Positions 37,736 through 46,396 of a stretch of DNA of 64,000 nucleotides are shown here, piece after piece. How positions within the stretch are numbered: the stretch's first letter is position 1; each line of letters starts with the position of its first letter. The stretch comes from Mortierella alpina. Its lineage: Eukaryota > Mortierellomycota > Mortierellomycetes > Mortierellales > Mortierellaceae. The translations under genes and the position numbers were made by a program. Under the pieces are notes generated by a model, which was not told the DNA's origin, did not search any database, and saw only the letters and a list, made by a program, of their open reading frames with translations. The stretch covers positions 1,240,001 through 1,304,000 of the forward strand of contig JANATF010000004.1 of assembly GCA_029449245.1 (NCBI GenBank), read 5' to 3'.

Positions 37736-39182
37736 TTCAAAAACATGCATGTAACTTATCGGACATCTGGGGGACCCGTATCACAAACACATACTACGCG
37801 CAATTGATCGTCGTCTGGGCGTACAGATGGCTCTCTTGAACCATATTCTGAACCCAATGGTATTCATTTCGACCGAGAAGGAATTCAGATACCACCTTAG
37901 GGCTTGTGGGATGACAATGTTTCCAAAATTACTCGACTTCCACATGATCTTGCCCAACGAGCTTTTTTCATCCGAATATACGCCTTGCATCCCTGGCCGA
38001 CAGATTGGCGCTTGAAAGCAATTTCGCGTCGGGCCCATGAGTGCCTGCATACATGCTTTAAAGACCAGTCGTAGAGCCGTCTCGCTCCTGGGCCAGCTTT
38101 GTTATAAAGAGGGGTCTTGTCATAACTTGGAAGAGGAGAGTTTGGGCCGTTATTGTCTACGTAGAATGGCCGGGAGTTTTTCTCCGACTAATACACCCAT
38201 TGAAAGGCATATCTTTCCTGATCCCAAAATGATCGGAACTCTGCGCCAGTAAATGTCGCTCGGTAAGGATGAGGGGAATTGGATTTCTATGGAGCGCTTG
38301 CGGCTCTATGGACTTCATTGGATCACAATATATAGCGTAATGTAGGATGTCTTTAAGTTTGAGAAATTGGGATTGCATCCTTGCGAACGTGAGCGATGGA
38401 GAGAGAAGTAGAGAGTGAGGGTCCGTGGTTTGCCAAATCTCAGGGGTGAAGGAGTGTTACACTGTACCTATACAGTTCAGTGCGCAACAATCGCGTCATT
38501 TGCGTGCTTGACTCACCATGCTCCTTGGAAGAGCTGAGAGTCTTCCATGTGAATGTTCTGGGCGGTTTAGGTCCACATCAAAAACACGCCAGAGTCGCCT
38601 TAGCATGAATCTGCGTGGCACCTTGGGTCGTCAAAGTAACCGACCCATCTTGTATACACTCATTCATTTTCAATTGCAGGGTTCGCTCACGACCCTCAAA
38701 AGTAGTGTATAGCAGGTTCCCTTGGCAGTCTTCATGTTTTCCAATTGCTGGTTGTCACAAGAAACATCCACACCTTGGAAGTAAATGGGCAACGGGTGGC
38801 CAAAGCGTCCAGTGGGAGGGCACAAGTATTTTCGTACATGATACTCCAATACACTTTAGCTTGAAAAGGAAGAACATAGGGGACGATGGATCTTAGTGTA
38901 GTTCTGAAAACTAACGACGATTGATCGTTCGTCCCGCACCTTCTCTTCGGGGTTGTGCTACATGCATTGGTCTTGCAGGAAGGCCAAAGCGTAGTCTCGA
39001 CCCCAGCCCTCTCAGTTGTGTACGTGGACCAAATGGATTTCACCTCCTTGGACGTGGACCAAATGGATTTCTCCTACTTGGACCAACGCATTCAAATACG
39101 TTCTTTCGTTTACACCCTCACCATCTTTTCACATTCCTTTCACTTTTCCCTTCACTACTAGTTGATCCCCCTCTGTTGGACC
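37736..39182. other. Region between MULE remnant and FEN1-Fanzor gene
   Basis: Head-to-head spacer of about 1.4 kb. It probably holds further MULE 5' remains (a minus-strand frame at 38050-37781 with no recognisable domain) and the promoter of the plus-strand gene. Contains the 30-bp tandem repeat listed next. Confidence 0.5.
39024..39083 (+). repeat. Two tandem 30-bp units upstream of the FEN1-Fanzor gene
   Basis: Unit GTGGACCAAATGGATTTC + 12 nt occurs twice in direct contact (39024-39053 and 39054-39083), differing at 3 positions. About 100 bp before the start codon, so in the promoter or 5' leader. Confidence 0.85.
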
Positions 39183-42100
39183 ATGGGAATTGCAGGGCTG
39201 TGGCCCTTACTAAGGAAGAAGGGTTACGAACCGGCTTTTCTCAGTCAGCGTACCGTTCTTCTGCATCCCCTTGCGCCCAATGCTAGACACAGAATCGATG
39301 TTCAAGGTTGCATGTACTCTGCGATTCGTAACGCCTATACCTCTTGCCCGACGCTTGAAGCCGCCCACGAAGCCGTCGAGCGAAAACTCGAACAGTTCGC
39401 ATCCCGAACTGTGGCTGTCCTCTACTTAGATGGAGCCCCTGCCCAAGAAAAAGAACTCACGCACCGCCATCGTGAAGAACTCCGAGAGAAATCCCTTCGG
39501 GCCGCGAATGCTGGACTGGTAGAGTTGAGGGAGCGCGTGAATGGCGACCGTCCCGTTCGCAAACAGCAGTTCCTGACCGTCAAGAAAAATCTGTCCAGGG
39601 CCTTTCACTGGTCACTCGATGCGCGCCAATCTTTCAAGAGCTACCTTGAGTCGCGCGGGTGGGATGTAACCTTGTGCCCAACCGAAGCTGACGTCAAAAT
39701 TGCCTCCGACTGTCAGCCAAGCGACGTGGTCATTTCTGGGGACAGCGATATGCTCATACACAAGAACGTATCGATAATTTGGCGACCATTATCCAAAGGA
39801 AATTTCCTGGTCTATGTGCTGCAAGATGTGCTGAAGGCTCTGAGCCTCAGTCGAGTTCAACTGACCATGCTCGGCGTGGTGTCAAAAAACGACTATGGCC
39901 GAAACATCCACGGACTGGGATGTGCCACCAACTTTAGCATCATTAAAAAGTTGGCTGTCAAAGGTAAGAAGTTTGCCCTGTGCACGAATGCATACAAACA
40001 ACTTTAAGAAATGGTCATGTTGACTGACGATGAGCTTCACCGTGAGTAGATGAATCCTCAGTGCTGGCCGATTACCTCAGCGATGGACAAGTGGTCTTGC
40101 TCAACACAGACAAACGATCATTTCATGAGGCCATGAGGGTCTTTGTTGAGGGTGTTCAAACACGAGTGCCGTGCGTAACAAGTGATAACGCGTCCGATCT
40201 TGGGTCCTTCACCTTCGAAAGCATTACGACCAGTTTCAAAGCTTTCCGTGAGCTGTATGCTGAACGTCAACACAATTCCAAAGAACTGCAGAAGCTCGCT
40301 AAGCAGAGGTATGTCTCGCTATGGAATCGCACATTGCCATAAACCCTTTTTATAATCGCTGACATTCATTTCATCTTGGCGAACATAGCATGGCGTCCGA
40401 AGAGAGGATTTGGAGGCACAAGCCTTCCCAGAGGTTCAACCGCTACCGCACCATCGATAGCCTCCTTCCAAAGAAAGACAGGAATGCCTCGGTTGACACC
40501 AATGTTCCTGTGTCTCAGTCCAAGAGCTCTCGACACCGTCCACGATACTCTGTGAGGAGTCGCATTCGAAGGAAAGTACACCCCCAGCCCAAAGGCATGA
40601 AGCAGTACAAATGGAAGCCGTGGACACAGCAGCCAGAACGTCCGGTCGATCCCAATGGTGCCAATAACAAACGCAAGAGCAAGACCTCCAAGAAATCCTC
40701 GCCTAAGAAGACAATCACTCCTGTGCCGGACATGACCAAGAAACAGCTTCTCAATGCCTTGAACTGGGAACATCCAACTGTAACACTAAAGGTTGGCACT
40801 TTATCTGCCAATTGCAAAGAGGCTCTGCAGGAGGATCCCGCCATACAGCAGGAGGTGCTTCATTGCATTCGCGAAGCTGTGCGTGCTGCATCTCAGGTGA
40901 AGCGAGCTTGCCAGGGACTCATCGGTCGTTACATCGAGCGCCTCAGTGAGCCAGGTGTGTTTCAGTCGTCCGATAGAGATGTGTTGGATTGCATTTGCCC
41001 TCGCATATCTCCAAGCGACATTGCTCCCGCCGCAGAGAGCAGCGTTGATCAGGATGACAAGCCCCAAGATACAAGCGACTTGGATGAAAAAGGCGACAAC
41101 TACCAGGAGTTTATTGCTGCACTTTTGCGATATCTCTACTCTGGCAACTATCCGAAAACTACGGGTGTTGGGAATGCGGTGAACAAGTTCATTGCCCGAT
41201 TGGAAGGCCTGGGCTTAATTACCGAGGGCAACAAAGTCCTTAGATCGTCGATGGCCTACACACCGTCCGTTCTGATACGATCTGTCGCATCTCAGCTTTC
41301 TGCTGAGCTTAAGAAGATCTACAAGAATGGTAGCTTTGTGCTATACGAAAAGGTACTTAAAAATTCAAGTGGTTGGTTGAAATTGGTTCCGCAGGCATGT
41401 ACTAATGAATGACTTTTTCTTTCAGCTTAAATGCCAAAAGGACAAAGGACACTTGCCCAACGACTCGGTCATACAGATTGACGAGAAGATATCTGCCGTC
41501 GAAAACTTTCTCGCCTTGAACAAGTTCAGCAAGAACGGCCGCAGAATTGCTCCCATGTCATCTGTGGAGCACAGGTTCATGACCTTTAGCGAGAGAGAGC
41601 TGATATCCATCTTATGGAAGACAGATCGGTTAAGGGACAAGCTGCAGCAACTGGCCGCGAGCGACTTCCCTCTCACTGATTCTCGTCGGCTATCCCAAGA
41701 CGACCTGGGCACATGGGTTGGGAGCAAGGAACCTGGGTTCCTCATCAAACGCCTCCTCTGTAATGTCGCCAAAGAGGGCCTTACCGTTCGACAGCGGGGT
41801 AAGGCAGGGTACAAAGCCGCGGTGAATCTACTGTCTATCGATCAGATAAAACAGCATCTTGAACTCATTCGCCGACCCGACTACGACCCAACCACTCACG
41901 CTACAAAAGGCTACATTCTTCGAGGATCGTTTAGTACTGACGGGCACCGCTTGCATCTTACTGCATACAAGCTGAAGGAGTTACAGTCAGTTCGCTTTAA
42001 ACGACCGTCAGAGATGCCCCTGCCTTGTCGACTCACATCCACCATAGGAGGAACGGACTACTACCTTACAGAGATTCGTAATGTCGTGAAAAACAAGGGA

Positions 42101-43277
42101 GATGTCGCTCGGCTTTGGCCGGACTGCCGTCCTGAAGACATCAAAATCCTTGGAATCGATTTGGGTCAAGCGTGTGTCGTTGGTGCAAGCGCAATACTGC
42201 CGCAGTCTGCTCCTTCTGTTTCCTGCGCCAAGTTAAAGGATCGTTCCCAATCGGCCACCGGCACTGCTATCAAGGGTGGGACTGGGACCTGTGCTGAATC
42301 TACCGCGGCTACTCCTGCCATGCCGCCTCTCTGCTCTGGTGTATTCCATAACCTAGCTGTGAAACAAAAGGCAGTTTATCAACCCATCTTCAAGCACCGC
42401 CGCTGGATGGAGGCTCAAAAGGAAATCGTTCCTTTGGGTGCCACTCGATCTATCTCCAACATCGAGAGCAGTCTGCCCCCTCTTCGTGGCCAAGACGCCA
42501 GCTACGCCAACTTTGTCGAGGAACTACGAAAGGTGGAACAACAGCTTGATGGCTTCTATAATGGCAACAACATGCGCTTCAAGAGCCACAAATGGGACGC
42601 GGAGAGGGCCATCGAGAACGAGTTCAAGATCATAACCAACCGCCTACTGAAGTTGCTTGGAGGTTCAATTGGTGCCCAGAGGAAAGAAGACAACAAGGTC
42701 GTGATAGCGATTGGTCTAGGACAGTTTTCCAGCAGCGCCAGACTATCCTCGTTACATGGATCATTCCTCTCGTTCTTTGTTCAGACGGCAAGTGAAAAGG
42801 AGTGTTTTATTGTGGTATCGCCTACACGGTATTGCAGGAACTCTCCCTAAGTGCATGCCTAACACTTCTTTTTTTTTTTAGGCAAGATCTCTAGGATACA
42901 TAGTCGTGGGTGTAAATGAGTACTACACCTCGAAAAAGTGCCCAACGTGCGAGAATTTCGTAGGCCAGGTCAACATCCGTCGTTTATATTGCAAGCATTG
43001 CCGGACCTATTTGCACCGCGACGTAATGGCTGGACACAACATCGGCAATATCGTTCGCAGCCACTTACTTTATCAGCAACGACCTCTATACCTGCAGCCA
43101 AGAGATGAGGCAGGAAGGTATCCATGGATGAGCAGCAGCAGCAGCAGCAGCAGCAACAGCAATACCAGCAGCAGCAGCAATACCAGCAGCAGCAACAACA
43201 GCAATACCTGCAGCAAGAGGGTCGCTCCAATGGACGATGATTCCATGGAGCAAGGGTGGAAGAAGAAGAAGCCATAG
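39183..43277 (+). CDS. FEN1/XPG-like nuclease fused to TnpB/Fanzor-type RuvC nuclease, 1253 aa
   Basis: Five exons (39183-39963, 40050-40308, 40389-41352, 41426-42787, 42882-43277) sum to exactly 1254 codons. The ATG has a strong context (GACCATGG). Residues 1-260: PIN-fold FEN1/XPG domain with MGIAGLWPLL, Asp39, Asp83 (YLDG), Glu168/Asp170 (PTEADV), Asp187/Asp189 (SGDSDML) and the H2TH-like NDYGRNIHGLG with Asp237. Then a basic Arg/Lys-rich linker (about 355-450) and a helical region (CIREAVRAASQVKRACQGLIGRYIE). RuvC-I is ILGIDLGQACV (Asp913), next AIGLGQFSSSARL (about 1096-1108), then VNEYYTSKKCPTC...CKHC and HRDVMAGHNI with Asp1169, the TnpB/Fanzor zinc ribbon and RuvC-III. The tail is Ser/Asn-rich and ends KKKKP. 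Intron 4 is GC-AG (GCAAGT). Unlike its MULE neighbour, no break is seen. Activity and guide use are inference. Confidence 0.85.
43131..43215 (+). repeat. AGC/CAG trinucleotide repeat in the 3' end of the FEN1-Fanzor gene
   Basis: Imperfect (AGC)n with AAC and ATACC interruptions. Read in the zinc-ribbon frame it codes Ser/Asn/Thr; in the +2 frame it codes almost pure Gln with Tyr. Confidence 0.9.
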
Positions 43278-43302
43278 GTCATAGCCAGACTAGTTTCCCT
43301 TT

Positions 43303-43374
43303 GTGTGCCCGCCAGCACACTATTTCCTGCTGATTGTGGTCCTCGGTTGCTCAGACGTCGTCACTTCGGTGACG
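43303..43374 (+). other. Two short stem-loops just downstream of the FEN1-Fanzor stop codon
   Basis: Hairpin 1: GTGTGC (43303-43308), 6-nt loop, GCACAC (43315-43320). Hairpin 2: CGTCAC (43359-43364), TTCG tetraloop, GTGACG (43369-43374). TnpB and Fanzor guide RNAs typically come from the 3' end of the gene and its flank, so this is where one would look. Two small stems alone do not establish an RNA. Confidence 0.35.
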
Positions 43375-43377
43375 TCA
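43370..43377. promoter_or_regulatory. CRE/ATF-type palindrome TGACGTCA
   Basis: Perfect 8-bp CRE about 120 bp upstream of the ATP synthase subunit g start codon. It overlaps hairpin 2 and the candidate right end of the mobile island, so it could belong to either. Confidence 0.4.
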
Positions 43378-43497
43378 TATGAGCCTCAGTTGCACTGCTT
43401 TCGTTTTTCAGGGCAGTCCCCGACTCAGGCACCGGAAGTGAACTTTTCCCTCGCATCCATTCACGACCTTGCATCTTCCCGCATCAACTCCATCGCC

Positions 43498-44149
43498 ATG
43501 AACGCTGTCACCAAGTCCCTCTCCACTGCCGTGTCGACTGCCACCAAGCTGTCTGGTAGGTCCTAATCGCTTAAGGCACAATAGAATCCGAAGGCCCTAC
43601 TTCGATCAGAGCTCTACAGGATCACCGGAACGAATAGATCCTTGACCGACAGCACGATAGATCAAGTGGAATGTAATCTCGGCACTCAAAACAATGATCC
43701 TGTAGAGAATTCGCAAAGCGCTCGCGAGTGGCCAGCCGAATCTGGAACGACACGCTTGATTTTCGGTCGGATCCTTGGAAGGACCGTTACGCCGGTAGAC
43801 GTAGTGCTAATCAGCGTCTCCTTTTTGCTCCTGTTTTCTCGGCGGAATAGGCCCTGTGCTGTACAACGCCAAGGTTGCTGGTCAGATCGCAAAGCAGGTT
43901 TACATTCGTGAGGGTATGGCCCCTCCTTCTGGTGCTCAGTTTGAGGCTGCCAAGGAGGCTGTTACCAAGTTCGCCAAGACTGCCGGCTCTGCCAACATGT
44001 GGAAGAACATCTCCAAGGATCAGTACTTGAAGGCCGGTCTTGTTGCTGCTGAGGCCTACACCTTCTTCTTGTTTGGCGAGATCATTGGACGCAGGAACTT
44101 TGTCGGCTACGATGTCGAGAGCGCCGATAGCCACAGCGAGCACCACTAA
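43498..44149 (+). CDS. ATP20: Mitochondrial ATP synthase subunit g
   Basis: Small inner-membrane subunit of the F1Fo Fo sector, needed for dimerisation and cristae shape. Two exons (43498-43555, 43851-44149) give 118 aa, the usual length. Evidence: GPVLYNAKVAGQIAKQVYIREGMAPPS near the N-terminus and a single C-terminal TM segment (AGLVAAEAYTFFLFGEIIG) carrying the GxxxG motif (GEIIG) known to support dimer contacts. The 5' flank carries the CRE palindrome. Confidence 0.9.
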
Positions 44150-44705
44150 ATGCTTCCTGTGCAAAAAACGCCTTCCGTAATCTTTTCTTATTTTTCCAAA
44201 GTCATCGTCCTTGCAACTGTAGGTAAGTTTCATGCTCTTTCCGGATCATTTGCCTCGCATGGGTGCGGTTGCACTGTTCAAGCTGCCAGATATCTGACGC
44301 TTCCTTTTCCCTTTTGCTTGCTCTCTTTAGCATTATTACCCAAAAACCACTACGTCCTTTTTGTCCTTGAAAAATGGAAAGCGACAGGAGTAGAGGATAG
44401 AGGACATTTTTACGCCATTGTCATCTCGCCCTGGGAGTAGCAGGAGTCATGTCTCTCTGTACCTCACGCTCCTCTCGCCCAACCTCTGTTTTTGTTTCTG
44501 GTTCGTACTCTTCCCCCCTCTCGACTCTTTTCTCACCATACAGGCGGGTCCATCCGCACATAAAATAAAGTAAAAAAAAAAAAAACGATCGGCCGTCACG
44601 GTTAAAGGCTCATCTCCTTCTTTCCAGACTCCTCATTCCTCTCAACTTCGCCGACTTTTTGCTCCTCGAATTCTTTAAACCTCTCCCCGATTACTTGTGC
44701 ACAGC
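44150..44705. other. Intergenic, about 0.55 kb
   Basis: 3' region of the subunit g gene and promoter of the MDR gene. AAAATAAAGT followed by a poly-A run sits at about 44561-44586. No gene seen. Confidence 0.5.
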
Positions 44706-46259
44706 ATGAAGGCCATCGTTATTGAGCGGACCGAAACCAACCCCGCCTATCACAACGCCACAGTCAAGGACGTGCCAAGGCCAGAGTCCTTGGAGGAAGA
44801 TCAGGCTTTGCTCGAAGTCAGCGCCGTCTCGTTCAACCACCGCGAACTCTGGATCCGCAAAGGTCAATACCCAGTACGTGACTCTTCCCTTCCCCACCCT
44901 CAAATCTTCGTTAACACCCTCCAGAGCCAGAAGGCAACTGACAGAGTTATTCTCGCAATGTTTGTTTGAAAAGGGAATTATCTTCGGCTCGATCTTGGGA
45001 GCCGATGGTGTCGGCAAAATTGTGGATATCAAAGCCGGCTCGTCCAAACACAGAGTCGGCGATCGCGTGGTTGTGATGCCATCGATCGGTTGGGATAAGG
45101 ATCCCCGGGGTCCAGAGGAGGCATACTATATTCTTGGAGGAGGTCATGCCGGAGGTAACTCAACTTTTGACGTACTCTAAAGCGAGAGACAGAAAAGCAC
45201 ATACACTCCCACTGCGCAGGAATGCTCTTTTCTCACCTGGCTCCAAATTCGTTCTTGAACGTGACAGGGATCTTTACGGAGTACTATGCCGCACAACAGG
45301 AGGATATCTTCAAGGCGCCTGATCATTTGACTGACGCAGAGGCAGCCGCTTTGCCTCTCGCAGGATTGACGGCCTACCGCGCTGTTTTCACCAAAGGCCA
45401 GGTCACACAGGGTCAAAACGTTTTGATCACCGGCATTGGTAATTTACAGCCATCTCTATCGTGCAGCGCGTGCTGGGAAGTGTCCAAGGCCGCTGTTGTT
45501 AAGATTGTGTATACCCTCTTCATTAATCTTTACTAGGTGGTGGTGTTGCGTTGATGGCCCTGGCTTTCTGCGTTGCGGCCGGTGCTAATGTTTATGTCAC
45601 GTCCTCGGACGAAGGCAAGATCGCCAAGGCGGTGCGTTTGGGAGCAAGAGGAGGCGTGAATTACAAAGAGGGTAAGGTCTCATCTTGCCTAGGTTACAGC
45701 TACGAGTAACGTAGATCTTTCACCTCCCTCACACACTTTTTCTCTCTGGCTTTTGCCGATTGATGACTTAGAAAAATGGGGTAACGGCTTGCAAAGACTA
45801 GCGGGTGGGGAGTTCTTTGACGTGGTCATTGACGGCGCAGGAGGTGATGGCGTCAAGACCTTCACGCAGATCCTCCGACTAGGTGGCATCATTGTGTCCT
45901 ACGGCATGACGGTGAAGCCAAAGGTCGATTATACCATGGCCGCCGTGTTGCGCAACATCGAGATCCGAGGAAGCACCATGGTATAGTAGACAGTTCCCTG
46001 ATGAGGCGGTCTTTGAAAGCGCGCTTTTTGTTCTCCCAAGACCACGCGTTGCTGATACTGATGACAATTGTGTCCATGATAGGGATCGCGCCTTGAGTTT
46101 GAGCAGATGCTTGACTACGTCTCGAAGCACAAGCTGCGACCAGTAGTGAGCCAGGTCTGGCATGGGCTCGAGTCTGCGGAGGAGGCCTTTGAGGTGATGA
46201 AGAAGGGCAGCCAGTTCGGCAAGCTGGTTCTGTCCTTGAAAACAGCTTCTAAGCTCTGA
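44706..46259 (+). CDS. MDR-family oxidoreductase, zinc-independent (quinone reductase/YogA-like)
   Basis: Medium-chain dehydrogenase/reductase, NAD(P)H-dependent; substrate unknown. Six exons: 44706-44873, 44974-45154, 45268-45438, 45537-45671, 45772-45980, 46083-46259; 346 aa. Evidence: SFNHRELWIRKGQYP, the ILGADGVGKIVDIKAG strand-turn, PLAGLTAYRAVFTKG, the Rossmann motif ITGIGGGVALMAL, and DVVIDGAGG. The structural-zinc Cys cluster of alcohol dehydrogenases is absent. For exon 3 I chose the acceptor giving HAGGIFTEYY (family-like GTFAEY) over an earlier one that would insert 16 residues. Confidence 0.9.
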
Positions 46260-46396
46260 GTTGCCCCCCACAGTGGTGATGACGCAGCCACTAGGCACGC
46301 GCGTCAGTGCGGTGTTTGCCTTGCCCAATAAATCTTCTGCGTGTTCACCCCCAAACTCTTTTCCTCAACTCATCCATCACACCAAGACCACATCCC

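Larger units (their letters stand above)
35740..43395. mobile_element. Accessory island: MULE remnant plus FEN1-Fanzor gene, candidate imperfect ends
   Basis: A 7.6-kb segment between two housekeeping genes holds a decayed MULE transposase (minus) and a TnpB/Fanzor-type nuclease gene (plus), placed head to head. Possible ends are GTGCCTGAGG.TGCATAGGACGT at 35740-35762 and, inverted, 43372-43395; with two small gaps they match at about 19-20 of 25 positions. I found no target-site duplication, so the limits are provisional. Known biology: Fanzor proteins are reported inside several DNA-transposon superfamilies. That these two genes belong to one element is inference from proximity. Confidence 0.45.

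Noticed and set aside
38037-38252. 71-codon frame in the MULE-Fanzor spacer
   Set aside because: No recognisable motif, no splice partners, and likely old transposon debris.
39183-43277. Treating the FEN1-like part and the RuvC part as two adjacent genes
   Set aside because: All four introns between them have usable splice sites and exact phase; no stop, promoter-like gap or new strong start separates them. Still needs transcript proof.
45220-45267. Alternative exon 3 start in the MDR gene
   Set aside because: In frame, but inserts 16 residues before the conserved GIFTEYY block; the later acceptor matches the family.
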